Shown: positions 45,923-57,269 of the stretch, one piece after another | Numbering within the stretch: position 1 is the first letter of the stretch | Layout of the letters: each line of letters begins with the position of its first letter | The notes under the pieces: generated by a model | What the model was told of the DNA's origin: nothing | Database searches by the model: none | The model's input: only the letters and a program-made list of their open reading frames with translations | Assembly: GCA_039545355.1 (NCBI GenBank) | Contig: BCJJ01000007.1 | Location: 620,001-684,000 of the forward strand | Direction of reading: 5' to 3' | DNA: 64,000 nt | Source: Trichosporon coremiiforme | Lineage: Eukaryota; Basidiomycota; Tremellomycetes; Trichosporonales; Trichosporonaceae | Translations under genes and position numbers: made by a program

Positions 45923-46543
45923 AAGCACAAGCATGACATTAGGTCTCGGGGGAGCGTGTAGCTGTACAGGTAGAGTGTCATTGTAAAGGTCAAGCAATAA
46001 GTCAGTAAGAAGTCATTATGCATCATTGAGGCATTCGGGATGAGACAGGAATGTGCCACGCCCAAACCTTGGCATTCAGCCCCTTGCGATCCGATAAGCC
46101 ACCCCCACCGAGACATGAGACACGAGGCCTGCGGCCCAAGCATCCGATCGCATCGCATGTGCGTCAGCAGCCCACCGTGAACGCGGCACAGGCCGGCATC
46201 CCGGCCCGCACTCGGCAGAGACGCTCGGCTGGGCATGTGGTGAGACAACGGCGAGGGCCGTGTGGTGGTGTCCTTGGAGGTTCTCTATGCGTCTGCGAGA
46301 ATCGACCCCTCCCACCCCCATGTCGCTATTAGGATATCAATCGACCTCCGAACACACTGATTGTCAGTAGAGTACCCACGGAAGACACAGACCTCCACGC
46401 CGCCGCAGCTGGACCACGCTAGCCGTCAACAATCCCTTTTTCCGCCACACCACCCAGTGGCACCTCACCAACCACCCAGCACTGACCATGATGACTGCCT
46501 GCATTTCCTCTTACAACATCTATGTTTTGTGCGCCCGGATCGA
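45923..46543. other. Convergent intergenic region
   Basis: The 3' flanks of the permease and cyclase genes meet here. No gene is supported. The part nearest the cyclase stop continues its frame only in shadow frames. Confidence 0.5.
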
Positions 46544-47562
46544 TCAAAGAACAGCCTGGGCGTTCGGCGGAGAGGCAATCCCTCCGTCAATGTTAAGGGG
46601 CATCGACGTGAAAAGGAAGTCGTACTGCTTCTTCTCGGCGCACTCCTTCGAGAGCTGACGAAGGTCGAAGAGCTCTCCGATGGGCAGTCCCCAACCACCA
46701 AGGAAGACCTCGTGAGCAATGAGGGGGTACTTCGACGGGTAAGCCTCGTACGCGTATCCGTCCGTGACAACGGCAGAGAACTGGTTGTCCCAGTGCCACC
46801 TGATCATGTCCTCGGTCGCGTCGATGCCGCACCATCCATTCTTGTTCGACTTGAGGCCCTCGCGCTGCTCGTCGGACATAGCGAGGATCTTCTCCGGGAA
46901 TCCGAGACGGACGATGAGAATGTCGCCGCTGTTGAATTCGACGCCCTGCGCCTTGGCGATCGCCTTGAGCTCGTCCAGACCCACGGGCGTGGAGGTGTCG
47001 AAGAGGGAGAGCTCGGGCAGTCCGTTGTCTTTCCTGTACTTAACGACGTCAAGTAGGACACCGCGGCCGGTGATGGGGTGCGTGCAGTAGTTCTGAACAC
47101 CGTAGCGAGGGTTGTTGATGTCCGCCGCCTCGTCACCGGTCATGCCGCCGTAGAAAGTGTACTGTCCCTTCTCAGGGTAGTTCTGGTACGGGAAGTGACG
47201 GAAGCCGTCCCACTGGGTCGCAAACTGCGTGTTGAACGAGACAATGTCGTCGTTGGCAAACTTCTTGTTGTTGATCTTGCGCGAGAGGCCGTCACGCATC
47301 GGGTTGATCGACTGCCACTCCGTCATGTTCAGGCTGGCTGTCAGCACCACTATTTCGCAACCTCAGCAGTAGTCAGATAGACGTACTTGAGGTTGACAGC
47401 CTTGCCGTGCTTGATAGCATCGCGGCCGCGCTTGACAGCCTCCGGCGTGAGGTGGTTAATCTGGCCGAGCTGGTTGTCCTCGCCCCAGATGCCCCAGGCG
47501 TTGAGGGGCGGGCCATCGCGCTTCTTGAGCTCGTCAAAGGTAGGGATCTGAGTGTTGGTCAT
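46544..47562 (-). CDS. Putative cyclase-family metal-dependent hydrolase (PF04199-like)
   Basis: Two exons (47387-47562, 46544-47333) give 321 aa. The protein has the fungal hallmark WGEDNQLGQINHLTPE near the start, then TQFATQWDGFRHF, corresponding to the metal-binding HxGTHxD region, and later GGMTGDEAAD and GIDATEDMIRWHWDNQFSAV. The family includes kynurenine formamidase-like and isatin hydrolase-like enzymes. In many fungal members the first His residues are replaced, as here, so the substrate is unknown. The 53-nt intron has a GTACGT donor and a CTGACAGCCAG acceptor; using the earlier CAG would break the frame. It lies tail to tail with an organic-anion permease. Confidence 0.85.
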
Positions 47563-50500
47563 GGTGATGGATGCGTCGAGACCGGATGTGCAAGTGTGGG
47601 CACTTCGAAACTCGTGTCCATCAAGTCGTCTTATACCCCGCGCGGGTGTGCGGGGCCAGCGTGCGGTTCTCTCCACTTAGTTTCGGCAAAGTCGGTTCAA
47701 CCGGATTTGACCGACTGTGGATTTCCGGTCGCTGCAGACGGCCATCTAGCACCCGGAGTGCCGGGGCGTTAGCGTAGTCAATAGCTTTCGAATACCGGCT
47801 GCATTAGTGCTGGCCGACTTTGCTTACGGAGCATTCGTCCAGCAACGTAATGGGCGCTTATGCGGTCAGCAGCCTGGAGATAAAGAACAGTCACCAGAGT
47901 TTGCCGATGCTGATCGGTTTTCGAGACACCGGATTCTGCCCTAGCATCAGCCAGGGCAGGCGCGGGCTGGGCTTCCGATCCGATCCCGACTCCGACGCGC
48001 ACGTGGCATATCTAATCAGGAGGCTAATCCAAGATTCATCAATTATCGTCTTCAGCTAATCATATTCTTACTGCTGGCGGACTGAAGAATCATTCCACGC
48101 CCTCGCCCACAAACTGTTGCAGGGTTGCTCGACAGTCACCGAGCAAAGAGCATGTGCAGAGGATGGCCACGCGGGGCCCAAGCGGCCACCCCCACGCTCA
48201 GCATGCTCTGCACCTACGAGAGCTGCAGGCGGTCGCCGCTGCGTGCGGGGCACACTTCCGTCGACCCTCTCTTGGCTCATCGGCATTTGCAGGCAACCTC
48301 CTTACCCACCTTCGCCTCGTCTCAGCCACGTGAATGCGCGCCCTACTTCTGCTGGGAGGTCGCCCGCTGTACTTTTGTCCTCTTGAGAAGTGACATGTCG
48401 ACCGTGGGAGATCGCGAGACCGCGAGACGTGGAGACCTCGATCCCAGTACTAATGCTATCCACCGTGGGAGGTTTACTCCCCGAACATCCCACCATCCGG
48501 GACACACCCACCCAACCAAGACGCTCGACTGCATCCCGTCAGACTGCGTCGAGACCTCCAGGACGCGTAGAAGGGCGCCACATTAGCTCCAGGTGCGAGC
48601 GATATTGCATGTGCCAGGGGTACAGGGGGTGGCGACTGGCGCCTTGCCGGCGGCGGCGCCCGCAACGCCAGCAAGCCAACAGGCTGTAGTGACTAGCGTC
48701 AGACGATTGATCGAGTTCGTCCCGCTTAACCAGCTTACCGCTCACTCGTGTACTCGGGCAAACTCACGTATCCGCAGTAGTGGCTATCAGCAGCATGCGA
48801 GCGATGGTATGCTGCGAACTGACTCGGGCGGGCTCGAATAGAAGAACGCCGCAGCATTCCTTGGGCTGTCACCTCGCTTCGTGCTTCAATTGGCGTTTAC
48901 ATGACGCTTGGCTTGCCTTTATTGAATCATGTATCATGAACCGCCGGCAAGTGCAAGTGATCGAGCAGCATAGTCGGCCAAGTCGCAAGTCGGGCGAGTG
49001 GAGCATACCGAAATGGAACAATGGAGCTGGGCGGAGCGTTCGCTTCAGTCAGATCTTCGGAACGTTGGACTGCTCATGGAGCTGCGCTCGCAGCTGACGG
49101 ACATCTCGTGATGGCAGAGGACAAAGGAAGGGTGCTTGGTACTTCGGTGAGCTCTCCGTGAGGCCGTGAGGCTTAGTGCCAGGTACGCCCCAGGTCGACA
49201 GGCACTTGGCACCGATATTGAGGTACACCGCAGCCCCAGCGGCATGGGCAGGGGCAGCAGGGTCGAAGCGCAAAAAAGCGTGCGTGCAGCGTGTCGCTCG
49301 TCGCTCAATCTTTACGACACTCGCTTGTCGTACTTCATTGTCCGTGCCCCGTTCATGCATGTCGGGCCGCTGCACGTTGTACACTGCACAGCCGGTCCCG
49401 GGTCCCTTTCGCTGTCCAACCCAAAATTAGCTTGCGACAGATTGATATTGAGATGAGATGCCGGATACAAGCTCTTGCTAACTCTGCTGGAACCTTTGAT
49501 CATCGCGCGGCCCAATCGCGTTTAGGACGTTACAACTCGCGCACAGAAGGGGCCGTTAGGGAGCGGCTGCCGCAGGCTAAGCCTCCAGCTGACATCACGA
49601 CGAGGCCGAATGAATGTCTCACGTGAAAGTTCAATGGGCGTTTTGAACCTTGCTGTTTGGGCTGCCTGTTGGTGATGGGTCGGAAGGTACAGGCACGGGT
49701 GCACGGCGGTCAGACGCGGAGAACGTCGCACTCTCTTGCTATCGAGCCGGCGCGCCGGCGCGCCGGTGCTTCGGGCGTGACAAGCTTACGTACCCTCCGA
49801 CCCAGGTGCAGCACTCCGGTCTCCGGACTGACAGCATGATTGCGAGGATGTCCAGGATCCCGTCGTGGGTCGCGCCGGGCCGGGCTGCTATAGTTGGTTT
49901 GTGCGAGGCGATAACATCCGACATGCCCCCTGAGACATTCTCGAGAGGTTTGCTTCACGAGACAGTCGAAATGAAGTCGATCAACGCGAATCTGCGACTG
50001 TTCAAAACTGCGCCGACGAAGCGGCACAGGGGGTGGCGGCGGTCGTCGTGGTCTGAGACGAAGTCCGTCGATCTAATCATTTAGCGCTCAGACTCTCGTC
50101 ACCTCGTAGCCATGTTTCCGATCCAGCGACTTCATTGCGATGTGCCCTCCCGACTACCGTGGACGGACGAGGGCCTCGGTCAAGGCACATTTAGTCGCGG
50201 CTTGGTGGAAGGAGGGGTCCTCATTAGTCACAGGCATATTCGTTCCCTTCTGATCGTTCTGCAATGTTCATGATGGCGGATGGGGAAAGAAGGTAGGGCG
50301 CAATAATAAACAAGGCCGTGCGCCCTTCGTCTGCCCTTTATGCGCCCTTGTCGATTTCGCACACGGGATAGAACACGCATCAACAGTCGGCGGCTCAGCG
50401 GCGCAGTGGCGCAATGAACAGTGAACCGCCGGTGCATTCCGCCTGAATGGGGTCGTCTCGCGCCTCGATTAAGGCCAGGATCAGGGCGGCCAGGGCGGGC

Positions 50501-51195
50501 TACCGATCGATTGCATGTGGGAGAGTCCTGAGCTCGCGCGAGGCCCGCGTAGCCCGAGAGGGGCGGGGTAGTCGGGGCAGGCGCTCGCTGCCGCCGCTGA
50601 GACCAGAGGGCCTTCAATACCCTATCTGCTCAGGAACACTCCCCCGATCGAAATATGTTTTGCCTCTGCCTGGCTCAGCCTCCTCGGCTCTCGTGCGCAC
50701 CCACCCACACACTGAGTACCATCCGGAATCGTCTCTCCCTGTGATCCTTGCATCCTTGGCCCGAAGTCGTCGTCGCCGTCCAAGTCGTGAATAGACTCTC
50801 AGGCCGGGGACCCCTTTCGAGCGACTGTCGCTCTCCGACTCGGCCTAGTCTCCTAGTCTCCTAGCGCCCCGTGCTATCGTTACTCCCCTTCTCCGCCTCG
50901 TCTGCGTATTCAATCGTTCAGGTCCCAAGCACATGATTGTCCTCTCTCGATCCTGCAGAACAACCAAGAAGCAAAAACCGCTTCCCTACTCACGTTCTTC
51001 CTTTCTCACAACTCTCTTCCATCTTCGTGTCGACTCTGACAACTGCTATTACGACTCTCTACCCCTCTCGAGCTTCTTCACATCCAACCCACCACACTCC
51101 TCGTTCTCACGCTCGACACACGGCCTCGGCCCGCGAACCCACTCCCAGCGACCTTCTTCAGCAGCCAGCAGCCTCTTTAACACGACTTCGACAAC
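47563..51195. other. Gene-poor stretch of 3.6 kb
   Basis: I find no supported gene. Frames exist (for example plus strand 49,650-50,084) but none has domains, codon bias or splice signals. A 20-bp perfect palindrome lies at 49,747. The last 300 bases are pyrimidine-rich (CTCTC, TCTTC) and probably form the promoter and leader of the small gene at 51,196. Confidence 0.5.
49747..49766. repeat. 20-bp perfect GC palindrome
   Basis: The string CCGGCGCGCCGGCGCGCCGG equals its own reverse complement and contains two AscI-type GGCGCGCC cores. It lies in the gene-poor stretch, outside any supported gene. Confidence 0.95.
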
Positions 51196-51924
51196 ATGGG
51201 CTTCCTTTCTTCTTCAACTTCCAACTCTTCCTCATCAACCTCCGGCTCAGGTGCCATCTCTAGTGCAGAGTACTTTGCCGCCGAGCACCGCGCCAGCATG
51301 GCCTCCGCCCAGAACGGCCGCTCCACCCCCCTTGTCCTGTCTGAGCCGCCTCGACCAAACCGCGACCAGCAGTACAAGACCAAGAACTACGCACAGAAGT
51401 CCAACCCCCTCGGTGAGTAGAAGCGCTTGGAGCGAAAGAGGCAGCAACCGCACGACCGCCCGCATCGGGGTGGCGCTTGATGGCCGACGCCGCCGTCGGT
51501 ATGAGGCGACTACCCCACGCAGGCACAGCACGCAACAGTGACGAGAATAACTCTCGGTTACCGTAACGGGGCTTTATCATTCAAGCTGTAGCCCTAGTTT
51601 GCACTTCCCAGCAGTGGTGCAGACACAGGGCGCGGCGGTCCACGGTCTGCGGATTGTTGTCTCTGGCCGTCGCCACCACGCCTTTCAACGGGGTCCCTTG
51701 GCTGACTCGGCGCAGACACGTTGACAGAGGCCATCCTTGGCACGTCGCGAGCGATGGAGAACTGGCAGCTCAAGATGGACAAGCGGAAATTCAGCAAGTC
51801 GCAGAAGTCTCGTGACGACTCGCACCTGCAGCCTCGCTCGTCTGGCTGGGGACTACGCGCTCTGAAAGGTGACTTCCTCAAGAGCAAGAGCGACTTTAGG
51901 GCCAAGAGCGAAATCTGGAACTAA
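51196..51924 (+). CDS. Small hypothetical protein with charged C-terminus
   Basis: Two exons (51196-51412, 51716-51924) give 141 aa. The start is Ser-rich (MGFLSSSTSNSSSS), followed by AEYFAAEHRASMASAQNGRS and, after the intron, TEAILGTSRAMENWQLKMDK, which should form a helix. It ends KSDFRAKSEIWN. Two acceptors 12 bases apart (ending 51,715 and 51,727) keep frame; I prefer the first because CTGAC precedes it. The intron is about 303 nt. The strong CT-rich leader suggests good expression. No family is recognised. The regular helix and clean codon bias suggest a conserved fungal protein. Confidence 0.65.
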
Positions 51925-53261
51925 GTCGTCTTCCTCCATCTCGTGCTCGCCCGCCATCCGGCGCCTTCCCGGGCGACATTCCCGATCGATGGCCGGCCAT
52001 CGAGGGGCCCGCCTCTCACTTGTACATTTTGAGAATGTCGAGAAGCCAGCCCCACCTTAATCACCGCAACACCACAACCTTATCTTATCATTCAATAATA
52101 GCAACACCCTGCTTGCTCTGTATATAACAAAAGTAACGACCACCCCACCCTGGACGATAGACGAGGACGAGTAGCACTCCCTCCGAATGTAACGACTTGC
52201 CACTTTTCTGGTGCAGCCCTGCCGCATACCGTGTTCGCGTTAAACGCCGTTCGGTGGACGGGTGGCACTAGCGTCCCGCCTCAATCCATCGCTTCCGATC
52301 GCAGCCCGCGTCAGCACGCCAAGAACTCTGCGAATTTGAGAGCATCGGTGTACGGCGTGCAGTCGTGAGCACTGCAGTACTGCAGTGCATCGAAACGACG
52401 CTTAGTGTCGAATGTCTCACTACCCGCCACCAGCGGCGCGGACGACGGTCCGAGTGCATAGGTGGTCTGGCAGTCACCGACGCTATCTTCGGCCCACGCG
52501 CCCGAGCCCACGCCACCTCAAGGGGCCATGGAAGCGCATGGACATTGGCGAACAGTGCGTTGCGAGCGTCATGGAAGCACGCGCGGTGAGAAGTGCATGT
52601 CGACGATGAGAATCACAGGGAACGTTGGGGTGCAGCTGACCGTTTTCGAGCACGAACAGGGGCTGGACTAAATGGAACGCGCCGGGCCGCGTTACAGGTA
52701 GCGTTTTGTTTACGCTTGTCGTCCTTGCCACCCAGTCAGGTCAGTCGGCGACGCGGTTAGTGACCCGTTTCGTGGGCATTGGTGGGTCGGTTTCAGCGGC
52801 CTGCGGTCTACATAGCCCTAGTGCCGTACGGTGCGTCCTGCATGCGATCCTGCACTAGGCCGTCAGACCGCGAGACCATGCGAAGACCCAAAACGACTCC
52901 GGGTGCGTCTCGCGTTGCATGTCTCAGTCGCTCCGTCTCAGTCTCAACTCGCACCTGATCAGCGAGCATGGTCGCTTGCTCATCAGAGTCTTGACCTTTT
53001 TCGTTTCTTCTCTGCTCAACCCGTATCATTAGACCTTTCGACGTCAACGCGATTTTCACCGCTCCGCTGGCTGGAACCGGTTCCAGCACCCAGCTTTCCG
53101 ACCTTCTTTCCTCACGCTCTCTTGCCGCACGAGCCGACCGCCTATCGTTCCCGGACCGCGATCACCGGCTCTGCAAAAGTCTACTCCTGGCCGGCCTCCA
53201 GCTCGTCAACTTTCTTCACGAAGCTCACGAAGCTCCCTACTTCTCCACTCACTCAGCAACG
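51925..53261. other. Intergenic, nothing recognised
   Basis: A tandem interval between two small genes. Bases just after 51,925 are the 3' untranslated region (AT-rich around 52,060-52,130). The last 150 bases are CT-rich. No gene is supported between. Confidence 0.5.
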
Positions 53262-53843
53262 ATGATGAGCCGCCGCCGCGTCGCCGGCGCCAAGGTCTCG
53301 AAGCCCGTCATGCTGTTCAACACTGTCGACCCCGTTGGCCCCGAGCTCGTCCCGCGCCACGCGCCAAAGGTCCCCTCTATCTCATCTTCCGTCTCGAGCA
53401 GAGCGCCGAGCACGCCTGACCCCCCCTCACAGCCTTCCTTTGAGAACCCCCTTCCGATCGACGAGTGCGAGGAGCTGCTAGACGACTACGACCCAATCTA
53501 CGAGAAGCGCAGGGAGGAGGCGTACCTCGCCTCCCTCTCGTCCTTGCAAGGGCGGCAGCGGAGCCGCAGCCGCGCAACCTCGCATACCTCCTCACACTGC
53601 CAGTCTGGCATCGCTTCGCCGACAGACTCCCTCTCGCGCCGCCTCAGCACGATCAGCAACGCCAGCAAGAGACGCACACTCCGTCTCTCAAAGAGCGTGC
53701 CGACCTTAACAGCCCCGCCGGTCATTAGCCACCCCATGCCCCTGGGCGCGGCTAGACGTATCCGCAAGGTGCCCTCGCTGCAGCAGGTCGAGGGGAGGGG
53801 GAGACTGTCGGCCCTGCCGCGCATGTTCGCGTGGAGACACTAG
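53262..53843 (+). CDS. Small hypothetical basic/Ser-rich protein
   Basis: A single exon of 193 aa. It shows an acidic patch (CEELLDDYDPIYEKRREEAY) followed by a Ser/Arg-rich region (GRQRSRSRATSHTSSH, LSRRLSTISNASKRRTLRLS), with many possible basophilic kinase sites, and a basic C-terminus. There is no signal peptide or membrane helix. Third codon positions are strongly G/C, like the conserved genes, and the CT-rich leader ends right before the ATG. I recognise no domain. Confidence 0.6.
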   Translation: MMSRRRVAGAKVSKPVMLFNTVDPVGPELVPRHAPKVPSISSSVSSRAPSTPDPPSQPSFENPLPIDECEELLDDYDPIYEKRREEAYLASLSSLQGRQRSRSRATSHTSSHCQSGIASPTDSLSRRLSTISNASKRRTLRLSKSVPTLTAPPVISHPMPLGAARRIRKVPSLQQVEGRGRLSALPRMFAWRH

Positions 53844-54735
53844 ACGCCGCTGGACTGCTGAGCTCGGACACCATGACACCACGCGCTCTCGACCACATGC
53901 TCGCGCTCACGCTCACGCCCCGCCGGCCCACACGTACCGCCGGCCCAGGCTCAGGCCGCGCATCATACGCTCACGCCCATGCCACCACATTACGCCCTCC
54001 AGCCCATGTCATAAACCCAAGACCGGCGCATGCTCCGCCGCCTCACTCAAGCCTTCAGACTCTCAAGCTGTACAATCCCTCACTCGCTCTCAGTCTCACT
54101 CTTTGTTTTGGTGATTCCTTCGGCAGTCCCGTAAGTACGCAATGTGTAACATCAGTCTGTGAATGTAACTTTTCGTTTACTACTCGGACATCACAATGAA
54201 CGTCACGAACAGTAAAGTGGATCGAGAGGATCTCATGATTGCTGAATTGCAATCAATGACTGATGGGTGACAGGTAGGCGGCAGTGGCATGATTACTTCA
54301 CAATGGGGGTGATCGCTGAATTGTGTCTCGGTGATCGTTGCTCCACCTCTTCGTGGTCGTTGTCACTTTGTGCACAGATAGTTACGCAAAGGCGCAGACG
54401 TAAACAAACATTGCGTGACACTGAGGCACTGCTGGCTTATCATATGATTGTGCCTATTCAACTCAACATGTTAACACCGAGAGCACACCGAAAGCCGGGC
54501 CAAGTACCTTGCCAGCCGTTCCACGTTCCTTGGGACGCCAGACGCCAAGGTTGCAGACATTGCGTATTCACCAGCCTGTTCGGTTTAGACGTGGCGCTGA
54601 GAAGCTGGGAACGTCTGCTCCGCGACGGCTGAACCAAAGCGTTACGGTCGTGAGTGAGATGCAGCCTCCGCACGTGCCAATGCTGTATCCTGCCTGCATG
54701 TCTTCTATCTCTACACTACGTACACAACTCTACGA
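53844..54735. other. Intergenic, nothing recognised
   Basis: The 3' flanks of the small plus-strand gene and of the convergent RPN9 gene. The middle (54,100-54,480) is AT-richer than the surroundings. No gene is supported. Confidence 0.5.
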
Positions 54736-56093
54736 CTACGCAGTCGCCTGGATGAGGTTCTGGATGGCGCTGCTCTCGAGCCCCTGGACGCCGTTAGCGG
54801 TCTGTCCGACGCCGTCGGTCCAGTGACCAAACTGCTCGGCGAGGGTGTCGAGCTGGGCTCCCTCGAGGACACGGGGCTGGATCCACGTAATGTCGACGGT
54901 GGACGCGACCTGGTCGAGCGATCCGCGGATGAGGCCGAGCGAGAGCGCCTTCATGATTAGGTGCTCGACCTCGTTGACGGGGAGGCGGGTGGCCTCGGCA
55001 ATCTGCTCAAAGGTCATGAGACGGGTCGCGCCATCGCGCGGGCGAGAAAAGGCCGCCTCGATGAGCGCCATGAGACAAATCTTCTGGCGGAGGAAGGCCA
55101 TGCTCTCGGCCAGGATGGGCTCGGAGGCGAACTGGTTCGCCAGGCTGTCGAAACGCCCGATCGCGCCCGCGTTGAACGAGCCGATCAGGTCCTTGATCCA
55201 CGCCCACTCCGTACCCGCCAGCGTCTGCAGGATCGGGTGCTGCAGCAGCTCGCCAAAGTTGTAGATGTTCTCGCCGAGCAGGGCGGCGATGCACAGGTCG
55301 TGTGCGCGCTGTCGCTTGTCCTCGGCGCTGAGCTCGCGGTCCGCGTCCACGCACGCCAGGTACAGCAGCGCATTCTTGTAGTACGGTCCGTAGTCGGCCT
55401 TGACCTTGTGGTAGTCGCCGGCGACGCCGTAGTACCCCGCGTTCACGACCGGCTCCACCGTGTCCTGCTCGCTCAGCAGCTTCTCGCACTCCGTCAGGCT
55501 CTTCTTGCACCCCTCCAGATCGCCGAGGAGTAACTGCGCATACGCGATCGAGCTCAGCGACAGAGCGTACGCCTCGGGTGCCGGGCGCGGCGGCGCGGGA
55601 ACAGCTGGTGACTCGGCAGTCGCCTCGACGGGATACGGCGACTGCAGGCGCGAGTGGACAGACTCGAGGAAATTGAGCGTGGCGTCCGGCTCGGAGTACT
55701 CCCGTCCCACTCGGCGCGCAATCTCGACAAGCTTCAGCGCATTGATCTTGTTCTCAATCGTCGTGATGAACCTGAGGTCAGCTCTCACGTTCAACATACT
55801 AATAGCCGCGTGCTGCTGTCCTCAACTTCACACTTACTTCTCGAACAGCTCAATCTGGAACGGTCCTGATCCCGGCTGGGACACAAACTCGATCAAGGCA
55901 ACAGTCAGGTTGTGCCAAAGCCTGTAACGTTAGCTGTTAAGCGACACCGCTCAGCTCACTTCTTCTCGTACGCTGTTCGGATCTTGGTCCAGTACGGCTT
56001 GAGTGGCGGCGAGGCGGCGGCCTCCTGCTTCTCGAGGAAGAGGAGCGGGTTGGATCCGGAAGAGGACGGGTCGACGTCCATGCTGCTGCTCAT
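54736..56093 (-). CDS. RPN9: 26S proteasome regulatory subunit Rpn9 (PSMD13)
   Basis: Three exons (55960-56093, 55838-55921, 54736-55771) give 417 aa, close to the family length. The protein opens MSSSMDVDPSSSG, then a helical-repeat body (LWHNLTVALIEFV, YYKNALLYLAC, IYNFGELLQHPIL). The C-terminal PCI/winged-helix domain follows (MTFEQIAEATRLPVNEVEHLIMKALSLGLIRG, shown here as continuous domain sense only). Rpn9 is a scaffold subunit of the proteasome lid. Introns are 38 and 66 nt; the first runs GTGAGCT to CAGCTAACGTTACAG. The gene is divergent from the mitochondrial uL10 gene across 313 bp, which must contain both promoters. Confidence 0.93.
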
Positions 56094-56406
56094 GGTGGGA
56101 TGTGTTGTTGAGAGCGCAGAAGGACAGCTTACAGAGCCTTGTGGCCAGACGTTCGTTCGTCATCGATCAACGCGTAACCGCAGATGGACGGCGGCGGGGT
56201 GTGATCCATTTGCTTCCGTCATCCTCGTCTGGGTGGATGACACCACGTGTCAACGTCTCGCTTAAGCACACGACATATTTCGCACCACGCGACGGTCGTT
56301 TACTGATGTCCATGCGACTTTTCCAAGAGCAGTCCGCGGCGAGGTCAGCAACACACTCGAACGCGACTCCGACGCCCGACCGCCGCCGGATCGACATCGA
56401 CCGACC
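56094..56406. other. Shared divergent promoter, RPN9 and uL10m
   Basis: A 313-bp interval between two divergent starts. Both core promoters must lie here. I see no TATA box and no site I can name with confidence. Confidence 0.55.
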
Positions 56407-57159
56407 ATGCCGCCCCGTCCCGCCGTGAACATCCTGAGGCGCGCTGCCAGCACGCTGGCCGAGAAGCCGCAGCTCGCGAGCTCCCAGCCGGGGCGCGTCT
56501 ACCCCGAGCGCAAGGCGTTCCTGTTCAAGTACTACGAGCACCTCCTGCAACGGTCGCAGCTCGTGCTGCTGTTCAAGCACCAGAACCTCTCTGTCGCGCA
56601 GTCGCAGCAGATTCGACATGCCATCCAGAAGATCCCCGTCCCCGCCCTTCCTGCCGCCGCCGCTGAGGCTGCCGAGGGATCACCAGCGCCCGAGGGAGAG
56701 CGCGCCGTCATGACGATCACGCGAACTGGTGTCCTGGGACCGGTCGTCCGCTCCGTCCCGGCCGGACAGGGCCTCGAGTCCCACCTCCAGGGACCGACAG
56801 CGCTCATCACCTGCCCGACCATTTCACCGAAATACGTCAAGCAGGTCCTTGCCGCGATCGAGACGACGATCAAGAAGAACACGAAGAAGGCCGAGAAGAA
56901 GGACGAGGTCGTCAAGAACCCCGAGTTCACCCTCGTCGCTGGTGTGCTTGAGGGAAGTCGCCTCATGGACCCCAAGCAGGTCAAGGACGTCGCCCAGCTG
57001 CCCGAGCTCGACCAGCTCCGCGCCCAGCTCCTCGGCCTCCTCGAGATGCCCGGCCGACAGCTGCTCGGCGTCCTCAACCAGGCCGGTGGTGGTGGCCTGG
57101 TCCGCACCCTCCAGGGCCTCGAGGAGTCCCTCAAGAAGGATGCTGCTCCCCCCTCATAG
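56407..57159 (+). CDS. Mitochondrial ribosomal protein uL10m
   Basis: A single exon of 250 aa. The N-terminus (MPPRPAVNILRRAASTLAEK) is a mitochondrial presequence. The body follows the L10 layout: ERKAFLFKYYEHLLQRSQ, then LVLLFKHQNLSVAQ, a helical region, NPEFTLVAGVLEGSRLMDPKQ and a C-terminal LRAQLLGLLEMPGRQLLG segment typical of L10 (the RAQLLGLL-type motif). An Ala/Glu-rich insertion is found near residues 80-95. It would form the base of the large-subunit stalk in the mitochondrial ribosome. It lies 110 bp tail to tail from MCM6. Confidence 0.85.
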   Translation: MPPRPAVNILRRAASTLAEKPQLASSQPGRVYPERKAFLFKYYEHLLQRSQLVLLFKHQNLSVAQSQQIRHAIQKIPVPALPAAAAEAAEGSPAPEGERAVMTITRTGVLGPVVRSVPAGQGLESHLQGPTALITCPTISPKYVKQVLAAIETTIKKNTKKAEKKDEVVKNPEFTLVAGVLEGSRLMDPKQVKDVAQLPELDQLRAQLLGLLEMPGRQLLGVLNQAGGGGLVRTLQGLEESLKKDAAPPS

Positions 57160-57269
57160 TTTTAGCATAGCATGTAACGCATAGCATCTCCGGATATCTT
57201 TTTAGTAATACAACGACTATAACGGCTAATCAAGGTTGGAGTGCGCAGAAGCGCCTACGGCTGCTCGCT

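Noticed and set aside
49650..50084. Plus-strand open frame of about 144 codons in the gene-poor stretch
   Set aside because: No domain, weak composition, and the first codon is not ATG; not enough to call a gene.
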